From Adineta vaga (Eukaryota > Rotifera): a DNA stretch of 64,000 bases. The notes under the pieces are model-generated. The model worked only from the letters and a program-made list of their open reading frames with translations. It was not told the DNA's origin and ran no database searches. The position numbers and the translations under genes are program-made. Shown piece by piece: positions 20,932-31,413 of the stretch. The stretch's first letter is position 1; every line of letters starts with the position of its first letter. Location of the stretch: NCBI GenBank assembly GCA_021613535.1, contig CP075494.1:2356001-2420000 (forward strand), read 5' to 3'.

Positions 20932-22278
20932 TGTATCTTGATCTATTGTAAACTCAATTCAAACTCTCTCTGATTAGATATGAAAGTAGATGTTCTATCC
21001 AACTTATTATTTATAGAAATTATCAAGTCTGAAACTGTCATTTGAATTACGTTCCTTTTCTTTAAACATTTCACGTTTCGATACTCTCTCTGTAACTTAA
21101 ATAAAAATGAAAGATATCATCAGTAATGATTTTTCCACTTGATGAGATAAATGAACATTATTAATACTGAAGTTATAACCATCAACCGGGATTTTAATGT
21201 GCTCTTTTTTTTACCATGATTTCAATCACTAGCTGTATATAATTGGTAATAATATAAGACATTTTCCCGTGACTCTTCTATGATTTTTTTCGTCTTTCTT
21301 CCTCTTAAATTTGAATAAATTGAAAATGGTCAATAACGAAAAGATTTGTATACATGTACACTAAACTCTGATCATTATTTCGCAGAGAAATCGATTTAAA
21401 TACTGAAGATATAAATTAAAATGAATAAAACTTGACGGTGTGGGTGAGGGTTAAGACTATAGCACACCCACACCCACACCCTTAAGAAAAACAATGGAAA
21501 ATGCTGTACAAAATGTAAAAATTGTTAGATCTCTTTTTATATCAAAAACAATTTTACGATTATACATTTTTAGAGTCAACTTCAACGTATACATATATAT
21601 ATACGCACTGATAACCATCAAGATTATTAATCACGCGCGAACGATATAAGACTCGAAACTCGAAGAACGCAAGATAAAAAAAGAAAAAGTAGGTTATAAT
21701 GGAATAAATATATGGAAAGAAACAAATATAAAGTATTATATCATCAACAACATAGATCTGGTTCGTTTCGTACTACAACAGCAGATTTATCTATTCGATC
21801 TGTAAAATTTTCCAAATGATTTACTTTTGATAATTATGCTCATAATTTCAGAACTCTACAAGAAGCACTCTTTGAGATATGCTTATGTCAAATAAAATAT
21901 GACCTAAGTGGAAAGAAAATTTTTATATAAATTAATTTTAATCTATAAAAGTGAGCCTTTAAAAGTACTTTTCGTTTAATTAGAGTAAATATTCTGGAAT
22001 CTTCAAGTCTTCTCAAGCTGATAGTTAACAATGACGTAAGCAACAAGGATAACAAATATATTTTCCTACGTCAAACATATAAAGCAAGAAAGGCATTACT
22101 CGAAGGCGTGTTTTTATTTGAAAACGTATTTGCATACATTTTCTTTCTTCATGTTCTTAATTTCATTAGTCAAATAAACTTCTAGACAAATAAGATACTT
22201 TTTCAACAAAATCTTTCGACGATTAAGTATTTTCGAACTAAACATATTGTTTATTTCTCTTTAGAAAAATCAATAACT
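20932..22278. other. Intergenic between divergent receptor genes
   Basis: A 1.35-kb divergent promoter region. It holds a hairpin element at 21437-21487. CTCTTTAG at 22256-22263 just before the next ATG could end a 5'-UTR intron. No coding signal. Confidence 0.4.
21437..21487. repeat. Telomere-motif hairpin element
   Basis: GGTGTGGGTGAGGGTTAAG, short loop, then CACACCCACACCCACACC and CTTAAG. Both arms are clear. Confidence 0.65.
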
Positions 22279-23241
22279 ATGTCTTCAGACTATGAAATAA
22301 TCGCGTTATTATCGTCAGTTTTAAAAGGTTTACATAAATTTGGTGGACCAGTTGTAATTATTATAGGAAGTATCAGTTGTATTCTAAGTTTATGTGTTTT
22401 TGGTAGAAAAACTTTACGAAAAAATCCATGTTCAATCTATTTAATAGCAATGAATATTAACAATCTATTTTTAATCTATACATCAACATTATATATGACA
22501 TTAGCAATTGGTTATTCTATTGATCTAACAACCTACAGTGTATTCTTTTGTCGTTTCCGTTTTTATACAATGTTCTTCCTTGAAATCTTATCTCCATGTT
22601 ATCTCATATTGGCTTCTATTGATCGAGTATTAATTACATCACAAAATGCTTTAACTAGACAAAAGAGTACTGCTCGTCTTGCTTATATTTCTATCATTAT
22701 TGTCACTATATTCTGGTCAATAGTTCATTGTCATTCACTTATTTTTATGAATCTTGTACCAATTGGTCCAAATTTTTCTGTTTGCCTTTTTCAGCCTGAT
22801 TCATATTTATCAGTGATGAGTTATTATCCATTAGTCGTTAAAGTGTTTCTCATTCCTTTTCTCATGATCATTTTCGATTTATGGACAGTAAGAAATATTC
22901 GAAAGACGGTTAGAACTGCTCCAGCTTCTATGGTATTTAGGGCAGCAACATCAGGTGGAAATTCACAACTCATTCGATCAAAAGATCGACAACTTATTCG
23001 AATTCTATTTGTTGATACAAGTGTCTATATTTTATTCAATTTAATACAATCTGTTATTGTTATCTATCAACAAATTCGTCAAAATCAATCAGCAACTACT
23101 TTGCAAATTCGAATAGAAGGCTTTGTTTTTGTTCTTGCTCTCACATGTTCACCGATTCCATTCTATGTTGGATGTTATACCAATTTAATTATATCGAAAA
23201 CTTTTCGACAAGAAATGAAAAATATTCTAATGTTCAAATAA
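22279..23241 (+). CDS. Rhodopsin-like 7TM receptor
   Basis: A single-exon 320-residue receptor. TM1 begins GGPVVIIIGSISCIL. TM3 follows a Cys (FFCRFRFY) and ends LASIDRVLITSQN. The second extracellular loop has FSVCLFQPDS. TM7 ends CSPIPFYVGCYTN with a short tail SKTFRQEMKN, whose pattern is like amphipathic helix 8. It is divergently oriented to the 19849-20931 receptor and shares its ASIDR motif. Plasma-membrane signalling receptor; ligand not predictable. Confidence 0.85.
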   Translation: MSSDYEIIALLSSVLKGLHKFGGPVVIIIGSISCILSLCVFGRKTLRKNPCSIYLIAMNINNLFLIYTSTLYMTLAIGYSIDLTTYSVFFCRFRFYTMFFLEILSPCYLILASIDRVLITSQNALTRQKSTARLAYISIIIVTIFWSIVHCHSLIFMNLVPIGPNFSVCLFQPDSYLSVMSYYPLVVKVFLIPFLMIIFDLWTVRNIRKTVRTAPASMVFRAATSGGNSQLIRSKDRQLIRILFVDTSVYILFNLIQSVIVIYQQIRQNQSATTLQIRIEGFVFVLALTCSPIPFYVGCYTNLIISKTFRQEMKNILMFK

Positions 23242-23373
23242 GTATTGTAAAAATGTTGTCATTCGTTTGTCAAATAATAAATAATTCTTTATCATGATAT
23301 GAAAATTTTATGATGGTTTTGAAGCAAAATGATTTTAAAAGTTCATTAACGAACAAATTATATGTTTAGGTCG

Positions 23374-23532
23374 GGGTGGTGTGTGTGGGTGCGATTGACG
23401 AATAAATATACGACACTCACATCCTCAATCACTTCTGACATACGCCCTAAATCATGTTCATATGACTTTTGTTGAGAGTTAGGGGCCTGAGGGTCATTCA
23501 TCGGAATATCCGCACCCACACTCTTGACGAGA
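23374..23532. repeat. Long hairpin-ended repeat with an internal 60-bp core
   Basis: GGGGTGGTGTGTGTGGGTGCG on the left and CGCACCCACACTCTTGACGAG on the right are inverted ends. Between them lies CACTCACATCCTC and a core at 23430-23489. The core is repeated with only a few changes at 29709-29766 inside the helicase coding sequence. The minus-strand open frame here is a product of the repeat, not a gene. Confidence 0.65.
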
Positions 23533-23668
23533 GAAGAATCGCGCATTATATAACACCCTTATTTTCTATTTGTAACGATTAAAAAATGTTAATTTTTATA
23601 CTTTATTTTCTTTTTATTAATATTGATGTTACAAAAAACAAACAACAGCAACTATGTTCTGATTTTCT

Positions 23669-26600
23669 TTATTCACGTTTGATATTTTTGACAGTATTGC
23701 TAATTTTGTTTGTTTGTTGACCTCTTAAAAAATTAATCTGATATTTTTCTGGACGCCCCGGAAACTGAATATCAATCATTGAAGATCCTCGACCTGATCG
23801 ATACGATTGAAATGCTTGTTCAATCTGATTTTGTACGAGTAATTCATAACGAATCCATTGACCATTCTCGTTACAGTAAAACCAATTTAAATTATCTACT
23901 GGCTTCTGTAGTGGTCGACGATCGATCAATCGTTGATATGATGTTCTTGTATTAATTTGACGATTTTTTTGAAAATCAATTTTATACGTTTGAGGAACAT
24001 CATCAATATAACGAGTCACCGGTGGAGTAACAATTTCAGAAGGTCCACCATTTAGTTTCCAATGTTCATAGGATTTCTCGAGTATTTCATTGATTGTATC
24101 ATTGTTCGGCTCGAAGTTTCCATTATCTTGACGCCAATACCATCGAAAAGGTGCATTCCAAGAAGATTCATTATCAACATACTGTGGAATGTCAGAAGGA
24201 AAGGGTGATAATCTACTCGCAGTGTTGGTTCCATAAGTAACAACTAATACTGGTAAATTAAATGCATAAGTCCAATCGACTGGATTATCAACAACATAAC
24301 AAAAATTTCCATGTGTTATAACTTGAGGACATCGAAGAATAAAAGTAATAAACATTTGACTAAATCCAGCTTGAGTACCACCTTTTTGAGAATAACCATG
24401 AGAAATAATGGCTGTAACACCAAAATATTCACCACGACCATATGCTTGACCTGCGCGACGTTTAGGATCAAAGCCCGTTTGACTAATAGCATCAATTGCT
24501 TGAAAAGGACAACCATGATAAGCAAAAAACCCTTTGGCTAAATCTGGTGGAAAAGAATGACCTAACTCTTGATTACCCTTATAAAATCGCGTTAATGATT
24601 TGTATTGTTTTTCCAGATAAGGATTTTCATCAATACGACCAATAGGTTGTACTGTTTTATCTAATGGCCAATTATCTTGAACAAATTTTTTAGCAGCAAG
24701 AAAGAGTTGCGGCAAAAATTCTCGACGTTTCTTTTCTTCTATAAGTTGTTCACATGTTCTATTGAGATGAAATTCGTCATCGATAACTTGACATTTCGGA
24801 CAAACATTTTGTCCACATGTTAAACAGGTTTGATAACCATAATTAAGTTGAATTAATCCTTCACATTCATCATTCGGACAAAAGACACGATCATCTTGTT
24901 GAGAATTTCTTGTTAAATAATATTGAATCGAATTTTTTAATAAATGTGTTAATAATTGTTCATTATTATTAAAGATAACTTTTATATCACGAATATGAAT
25001 ATTTGATTGACAATCTTCACATCGAAGAGGAAACGTATGAGTTGCAGCAAGAGATTGTACAGCACATCGACAATAAGCATGTCCACAAATTCGAAATAAA
25101 CTGGTCGAAATCGATGATTTTTGTTTACAAAAAACACATCGGCGTTCTTGTCTTTCTTTTCCAAAAACATTCATATCTTCCTCATTTGTCATATTATCTT
25201 CATCATCATCATCATTATCTTCTTCTTCGTCACTTTCTACATCATCTGTATTCGCAGTAATCTCATCCAAAAGTTGAAGAACTTCATTTTCACATAAGTT
25301 CAAATCTTTTAAGGAAACATTTACTTTACCCATGATTGTTATTGTTGTTGTTTTTGGATTAAATGAAACTAAACAAGATTGCGATGCCCATCGTGATCCA
25401 ATTTGTTGTAATTTAACTGATGCTGCTTTTTGTTTTCCAAAAAATGTTGCGACAAATGTGCTTAGTTCATGTTCACGAAAACGTTTATCAAAACCATCGG
25501 AATAATCAGCAATACGTCTCATTAGTTGTCCTTGAGATGTTTGTGGACCACGAATTTCAATATTGGTAAAAAATTTATTTGGATTAATCTGTAAACATAA
25601 TTCCTGTGCCCATTTTTGTATTTGACCAATTTCTTCTAATTCACAAAATAATTGTTTTTGTCGTTCGGTATTTAATTTAATATTGATGGGTGCAAAGCTT
25701 TGTGCAAGCATTGAAGCTGCTAAACTTGTCTTTTGAGGAGTTCCATGACTAAATGTACAACGTTTACCAAAATTTGGAATATTTTTACATTTCACTTGAA
25801 CTTGAAATTTTTCACAAATACTATCGAGGATTTGTTGAAAGTTCGAATATAAATCTGTTCGAAGAATAGTTATTACTGCTGATCCATCGACAATCCAATC
25901 TGATTTAGGTAATACATCATTCGTATTTGTTGTTGTTGTTGATTGTGATGAAGTGAATATCTTTAGAGCAGCTTCACGATTGATTACAGTGATACGAAAG
26001 AGATTTTTTGAAAAATTCTTAGAAGTAGTATTAGAAGCATCGTCGCTCTTCATGACTTTAATTTGAATATATTTTTGCATTGGACCTTTCTTACCAGTAA
26101 TAGTAATAGGAAATGACGTTTGACATAATTGTAGATCATATATAGTTGCAGCTTGATTACGTTGTTCTTCATTATGAAATGTTATTTTTGTCCATCCAGT
26201 TAGATCATTTTTTGTACGTCCAACATAAATATCTTTAGGAGTCGGACCATTTCCTGTTTGAAGACATTGACGAAGAAAAGTTTCGTCATTATCCAAAGGT
26301 AAATTGTCCAATTTAAGAAATGATTCTTTTTGAGTTTTATCTTTTTTTTCATTTATTAAAACACATTTGATGATAATATCAGTACCGTATCGTTGAATAA
26401 TATCTTCTTCATTGATATTTGCTGGAGCTTGAATAACAAGTTCTCGACCCCAACTTTCTTTTTCACTATCACGAGATTTTCCAAATTGATTTTCTTGTTC
26501 AATCAAATGATATGAAGGGATTTTATTCAATGCCTGTCGATATGTATTTTCATTTTTAAAAATCATATAAACATGTTTATTCGTTGTCTTTGCTGTTCTC

Positions 26601-26992
26601 ATTTTTCCTGTACAAAATCCATATTCTTTGATTTCATTCCATTCAATATTAATCATCTTTTTTATCCAATCTTTTAAATCATTTACTGTTTGACATGGAA
26701 CATTCTGAAGATTAAGTTTTAATACACTAGACATTTGATTAATATGTGTACAAACTAAACCACTTTGAAATTTTGCTTTTATTGGTCCACATTCTAATAA
26801 ATCATCAGCTTCGCAGAGTTTTTTCATAATTTCATCTCGACAACGTTGAACAATAGGTGTGATTGTTGATTTCGTTGTTTCAAGACCCCAAATCAGAAAA
26901 CGACATTGTGTTCGATCATATTGATAAACAATCCATTTTGCCCATGGTTCTGATTGATAAACTTTTAATTTTTGACGAAGAATGATTGCGCA
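23669..26992 (-). CDS. RING/IBR-PARP-WWE part of the giant helicase gene
   Basis: From the first Met at 26827 the frame codes 1052 residues, but it is open and alike in style up to about 26992, where it meets the helicase frame. In order (numbering from that Met): a KH/RRM-like linker, an acidic stretch (about 535-550), a RING finger (CVFCKQK...CGHAYC, about 557-605), an IBR-type finger (VFCPNDECEG...CLTCGQNVCPKC...C, about 640-690), a PARP catalytic domain (AYHGCPF about 770, QAYGRGEYFG about 800), and two WWE modules (FRWYWRQDNG near 892; LNWFYCNENG near 980). No second RING with a catalytic Cys is visible. The PARP H and Y are present; a Glu is not evident, so transfer would be mono-ADP-ribosyl or absent. 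Read as the second half of one protein with 26965-30372. Confidence 0.75.
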   Translation of the reverse strand, partial: CAIILRQKLKVYQSEPWAKWIVYQYDRTQCRFLIWGLETTKSTITPIVQRCRDEIMKKLCEADDLLECGPIKAKFQSGLVCTHINQMSSVLKLNLQNVPCQTVNDLKDWIKKMINIEWNEIKEYGFCTGKMRTAKTTNKHVYMIFKNENTYRQALNKIPSYHLIEQENQFGKSRDSEKESWGRELVIQAPANINEEDIIQRYGTDIIIKCVLINEKKDKTQKESFLKLDNLPLDNDETFLRQCLQTGNGPTPKDIYVGRTKNDLTGWTKITFHNEEQRNQAATIYDLQLCQTSFPITITGKKGPMQKYIQIKVMKSDDASNTTSKNFSKNLFRITVINREAALKIFTSSQSTTTTNTNDVLPKSDWIVDGSAVITILRTDLYSNFQQILDSICEKFQVQVKCKNIPNFGKRCTFSHGTPQKTSLAASMLAQSFAPINIKLNTERQKQLFCELEEIGQIQKWAQELCLQINPNKFFTNIEIRGPQTSQGQLMRRIADYSDGFDKRFREHELSTFVATFFGKQKAASVKLQQIGSRWASQSCLVSFNPKTTTITIMGKVNVSLKDLNLCENEVLQLLDEITANTDDVESDEEEDNDDDDEDNMTNEEDMNVFGKERQERRCVFCKQKSSISTSLFRICGHAYCRCAVQSLAATHTFPLRCEDCQSNIHIRDIKVIFNNNEQLLTHLLKNSIQYYLTRNSQQDDRVFCPNDECEGLIQLNYGYQTCLTCGQNVCPKCQVIDDEFHLNRTCEQLIEEKKRREFLPQLFLAAKKFVQDNWPLDKTVQPIGRIDENPYLEKQYKSLTRFYKGNQELGHSFPPDLAKGFFAYHGCPFQAIDAISQTGFDPKRRAGQAYGRGEYFGVTAIISHGYSQKGGTQAGFSQMFITFILRCPQVITHGNFCYVVDNPVDWTYAFNLPVLVVTYGTNTASRLSPFPSDIPQYVDNESSWNAPFRWYWRQDNGNFEPNNDTINEILEKSYEHWKLNGGPSEIVTPPVTRYIDDVPQTYKIDFQKNRQINTRTSYQRLIDRRPLQKPVDNLNWFYCNENGQWIRYELLVQNQIEQAFQSYRSGRGSSMIDIQFPGRPEKYQINFLRGQQTNKISNTVKNIKRE

Positions 26993-29900
26993 AATTCTGA
27001 ACCAATACCATCATATGTATCTAAATTTTGTATTAGATTGATCATAACATTTGATCGCGGTATTGGATGAAGTCGTTCAATAATATAGTCTCCTGATGGT
27101 AATTGCGTAATCGTCATGGCAACAAAATATTGATAAATTTCTCGATCTGAATCTTTATTAAGTTTTTGCATAAATACACTCGTATTCGTAATATTAGCAC
27201 GAATATCTGTTGATACTAATCGGACACCTTCAATTGGTAATTGTGGTACAAGTAAATAACCACATTGTTCGGGAAAAAGTTTTGCAAGATGATAACCAAG
27301 AATTTTAATTGTATCTTCAGACATTTCATCACGTGGCTGAAGCCAACGTGCATTTTTTATTTGTTTTATAATCGATGTACAAGATGTGTCAATATGTTGT
27401 AAAATTTTATTATTTAAACTATTTTCATTACTATGTTTTATTCGACATATGCAATATTTAATTAATTTGGAACATTTGGAACATTTTCCTTGTATTTCAT
27501 TTCCACGGACATTTTTCCAAGCGTTATAAACCGAATATAAATGAATAAGATCACTTTTATGATTATGAGCTTGAAGTGCAACACGTGTTTTGGCTTCGTC
27601 TTTGGCTTCTTTTGTAGACCCACCCATGAAGAAGAGCGTGCCAGGTGCTGAAAGAATTGCCACTATTGCCACAACAAGATCTAATAAACTTTTATATTCT
27701 GTATAAACATCGACGATGAACGAACTTAGTCGAGGATCAAGACCAAGTTCTGTAAATAATTCACCTCTTTTTGTAATTTTTTGTTCATTCATACATTGAA
27801 GTTTTGTAAGAAGATCAAGAGAATTGTTAATTGTGTCAATGGGCGGTTGATCCATAAATGGAAAAGTTTTTGGATCAAAATTTAATCGAATAAGTTGTAA
27901 GAGAACAAGATCAAGTGATGATCGTAAAATTTCTGGTTCAATATTTTGTCGTTTTAATTCAATATCTTCATACAAACGAACGCAATGACCAGGCGCAGTT
28001 CGTCCAGCTCGACCTTTGCGTTGATCAGCAGATGAGCGTGAAATACGTACAGTTTCAATGACAGTAAGACGACGTTTAACATCATAACGAGCTTCTTTTG
28101 CTAAACCAGAATCAATAACCAATCGAACATTTGGAATAGTTAACGATGTTTCAGCAACATTCGTACAGAAAACAACCATTCGTCTATCTGTTTCGTGAAA
28201 TCTAATAACTTTTTCTTGATCTTCTGGTGATTGTGAACCATATAAGGGAAGTGGAACACAATCGTCGGGAAGTTTGGATTTAAAGATTTTCAATGCTCGT
28301 TCAATTTCACTTTGACCAGGAAGAAAAACAAGCGTATGTCCTTCATGTTGAGGATATAACTCGATAATGGAAGGAACAACATGTGATATGATTAACTTTT
28401 GATCAGAACAATTCGGCGGTGGTAGTTTTTCAGCTTTGGTTACGGGAAAAACTCGACCTTCAACCTTCAGAGGTGTACTAGTAGAACGATCGAAAAATTG
28501 AAGAAAACGAGTGGGATCAATTGTTGCTGAAGCAATAACAACATAAAAATCATCAGGACGTTTTGCAAGTAGAAGTTTCGAAATCCCAATGACAATATCG
28601 GTATTTAAAGAACGCTCATGAGCTTCATCAATGATAAGTGTACGTATATGTTTTAAATCAGGATCACGTTGACTTTCTCGAATAAGTGCTGCATCAGTCA
28701 TAAACATAATATTTGTTCCTACTACTCGATTCCCATGACCAACTTGATATCCAACGGAATCCCCAACTGATTTCCCATCGTATTCTTCAGCGACACGACG
28801 TGCCAGTGAAAGCGCAGCAACTACACGTGGTTGAGTACAAACAACAAGTGAATCAAAATATTCAGCAGCATATTGAGGTAATTGAGTACTTTTACCACTG
28901 CCAGTTTCAGCAGTGACAATTAAAACACGTTCACGTTCAAGACGTTGACAAAATATCTCACGGCAGGAGAAAATTGGCAAGGAAGCTTTTTCACGATCTT
29001 TGATTCTTTGTCCCAAAGTTTTTAAATTTGTTTTCTTGATTTGTTGGTTTCTATTGTTTTTCAAATTAACATTCTTAGTTGTTTTTTTCTGCTGTAATTT
29101 CATCTTACGCTCTGGTGAATGAATTTTCGAACATTGTTCATCTTCACAATCATCTCCTTGTTCACATGGATTCCATTGTGGTTGATGAAGACAAGTGCAA
29201 TTAAAGTTCGGACATGCAATCGGTTGATCACATTCCGATGGTCGTTCACTTGGATGATTAAGTTTGCAAGATATTTCACGACATTCAGCACCTGATGGAC
29301 ACAGTAGTTCATTACGATCTGGTGGATGTAAACATAAACAATCGAGATTTGTGCATTTTTCTTTATTAGAACATGGTCGAGCTCGAGTATGTGGATGTAA
29401 CTTTTGACAATTCCATGATTTACATTTTCCACGTAAAGGACACATTTTAGCACGTGTTTTTGGATGTAAAAATTTGCAATTTGTAATTTTGCAAACACCA
29501 CCATCGCGACATTTTGCTTTTCGTTTAAACGGATGATTGGCTGTACATTCATAATCGTCACATTTTTCTCCATTCATGCATGGATTCCACCCGTCAGGAT
29601 GATCAAAAATGCAATCGATGGTAAAACACTTCACTCCATTACGACATGATCTTGCGTTTGTATTCATCGACTGTGTTGAGCTAATCGAACTTGTTGATGA
29701 ACTAGAATCACTTCTGACACGCCCTAAATCATGTTCATGTGAATTTTGTTGAGGGTTGGGAGTCTGTTTTTTTCCATGAGCCAATTTGCACGTTGAATTT
29801 TCACACGATTCGTAATTTAAACATCGTTGATGGCGGTATTTGCATTCATTACTTTTCTTTCGACATAAGTCTTTATTCGCAAAGTAACACAATTGTCGTT

Positions 29901-30372
29901 TATCCTGATCATCTTGATTCTTTATCTCAGCATCGAGTGTGATATTCGAAACTGAAATTGTGTTAGTAGACATAAGAGATGTTACTGGTATAAAACGATT
30001 GAAATGCTCTTCTTTTGATTTTGTTTCTGTAGAAAGTTTAAACTTATGTTGTTGGTTTAGTAATGATTCTCGTTCTTGATCTCTTTGAGAAAAATTGACC
30101 TGATCATTACGACGTGACGAAACAGTGCAATTGATTTTTTGTCCTTGAATTGAAGCACCTGACCATTGACGGACAAATTCATTTGCGTCTTCTTCATTGA
30201 CAAAACCATTGATCCATGCACAAGGATTCTTATTAGTATTGAAAATCTTTGGAATAGAAACACGCAATGTCGGTGGTAAATGAAGTTCTTGAGCAAGTTT
30301 TATAGAATCCATTGATGCAGGAGGTGGACTGACTCGAACACTCCATTTATTCGATGAGCTATTTGATGCCAT
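26965..30372 (-). CDS. CCCH-finger DEAH-box RNA helicase part
   Basis: 1135 residues. Residues 25-75 resemble an RRM. A first Cys/His finger lies near 160-190. Seven or more C-x5-C-x4-C-x3-H fingers (like CRNGVKCFTIDCIFDH) fill 239-422, the spacing of Nab2/ZC3H14 poly(A)-binding fingers. The DEAH helicase core has Walker A TGSGKST (493), IIDEAHERS (578), SATIDP (614) and RKGRAGRTAPG (784). The C-terminal helicase-associated and OB regions follow. It would unwind RNA in the cytoplasm or nucleus. The frame ends GSEFAQSFFVKN-stop, and the neighbouring frame continues at once as LRQKLKVYQSEPWAKW. One lost base near 26970-26980 would explain it. A DEAH helicase joined to RING/IBR fingers is known from plant DEAH11/12 proteins. 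Residues about 202-221 are encoded by a dispersed repeat. Confidence 0.85.
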   Translation of the reverse strand: MASNSSSNKWSVRVSPPPASMDSIKLAQELHLPPTLRVSIPKIFNTNKNPCAWINGFVNEEDANEFVRQWSGASIQGQKINCTVSSRRNDQVNFSQRDQERESLLNQQHKFKLSTETKSKEEHFNRFIPVTSLMSTNTISVSNITLDAEIKNQDDQDKRQLCYFANKDLCRKKSNECKYRHQRCLNYESCENSTCKLAHGKKQTPNPQQNSHEHDLGRVRSDSSSSTSSISSTQSMNTNARSCRNGVKCFTIDCIFDHPDGWNPCMNGEKCDDYECTANHPFKRKAKCRDGGVCKITNCKFLHPKTRAKMCPLRGKCKSWNCQKLHPHTRARPCSNKEKCTNLDCLCLHPPDRNELLCPSGAECREISCKLNHPSERPSECDQPIACPNFNCTCLHQPQWNPCEQGDDCEDEQCSKIHSPERKMKLQQKKTTKNVNLKNNRNQQIKKTNLKTLGQRIKDREKASLPIFSCREIFCQRLERERVLIVTAETGSGKSTQLPQYAAEYFDSLVVCTQPRVVAALSLARRVAEEYDGKSVGDSVGYQVGHGNRVVGTNIMFMTDAALIRESQRDPDLKHIRTLIIDEAHERSLNTDIVIGISKLLLAKRPDDFYVVIASATIDPTRFLQFFDRSTSTPLKVEGRVFPVTKAEKLPPPNCSDQKLIISHVVPSIIELYPQHEGHTLVFLPGQSEIERALKIFKSKLPDDCVPLPLYGSQSPEDQEKVIRFHETDRRMVVFCTNVAETSLTIPNVRLVIDSGLAKEARYDVKRRLTVIETVRISRSSADQRKGRAGRTAPGHCVRLYEDIELKRQNIEPEILRSSLDLVLLQLIRLNFDPKTFPFMDQPPIDTINNSLDLLTKLQCMNEQKITKRGELFTELGLDPRLSSFIVDVYTEYKSLLDLVVAIVAILSAPGTLFFMGGSTKEAKDEAKTRVALQAHNHKSDLIHLYSVYNAWKNVRGNEIQGKCSKCSKLIKYCICRIKHSNENSLNNKILQHIDTSCTSIIKQIKNARWLQPRDEMSEDTIKILGYHLAKLFPEQCGYLLVPQLPIEGVRLVSTDIRANITNTSVFMQKLNKDSDREIYQYFVAMTITQLPSGDYIIERLHPIPRSNVMINLIQNLDTYDGIGSEFAQSFFVKN
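29709..29766. repeat. Repeat core exonised in the helicase gene
   Basis: Matches 23430-23489 over about 58 bp (shared blocks CACTTCTGACA, CGCCCTAAATCATGTTCAT, TTTTGTTGAG) with a 2-bp gap and a few substitutions. In the helicase it encodes residues around NSHEHDLGRVRSD, between the first finger and the finger array. Confidence 0.7.
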
Positions 30373-31413
30373 TTTCTTTAAAGAATAGAAGATTTGTGTT
30401 TATGTATCTGTGAGAGAAGAAATAATTTCAAAGAAGAGAAACGTATGTTTGGATTTGTAGGTATATGTTTAAACAGATTTTATACTAATTACATAAGAAA
30501 AGCAGTAGTGTGAATTATGACTTCTTAAAAACAAATTTTTGCGACTGAATCAAACCATAACAAGCAGTTTCATCTGGGTTTTTACCCAGTTCTTTTTTCC
30601 CATTCTATTGCACAATGAGAAATTCATAAAAGTGACGTTGTGTATTAAATCGATGAAAAATTGAAAAATACTTCAGAACTGTTTTATAACGACAACTGAA
30701 GAAATAAACTAAGACACAAACTTCAACTTCAATTCAAATAACAAATCAAATATTTCAACATATCCGACATCAAACGAATGGATGACATGTAAAGGACCTC
30801 AATTTATTTACTGAATCAATATGAGAAGAGAGTCAAGATACAAATGAGTGAAATCGAATGAGTTAATCACTTTTTTGAAATCAATAAAATTGACGAGGGC
30901 AATGATGTCGCTCGAATGAGCACTAGATGTCGGTTCGTCTACTTATCCATTGTTAAATTAAATTATTTAAGGATAAACAAAGAGATCAGCTGAAGACAAT
31001 TTCCTTTTGCAAATATTAATTTGATATTATGGGAAAATCTGTTGCAAATGATTTGACTATGAAAATTAGGCACAGTTTTTGAGTGATATTTCAATGATCG
31101 ATCTGTAACCAATCGAAATAGAAAAAGCAGATCAACAGTTTTTTTTTCAGATTTCAAATACTGATACAAAATATTAACCGCAAAACAGATCTATGTTGTA
31201 TTTACTTACGTATTTCAAATAAAAATAGCTTTCTTTCATTGAATAGAATGGTCTGATATATTCACACGCATCTTGAGGCAATAACGACACCCACACCTTA
31301 AAACATCTTGTTTTCATTAATATTCAATTTATTTAAATTTTCAGAAATACAATAACAAAAGCTTCAATTCACAATACAAATTAAGTTTATTTTATAAGAT
31401 TATCGTTCATCGA
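30373..31413. other. Intergenic about 1 kb
   Basis: Between the helicase 5' end and the polycystin 3' end. Only a CA-rich half element (CGACACCCACACCTT, 31288-31302) is recognised. Confidence 0.4.

Noticed and set aside
23358-23546. A 62-residue minus-strand open frame
   Set aside because: It lies wholly in the hairpin-ended repeat; its resemblance to the helicase protein comes from the shared repeat core.
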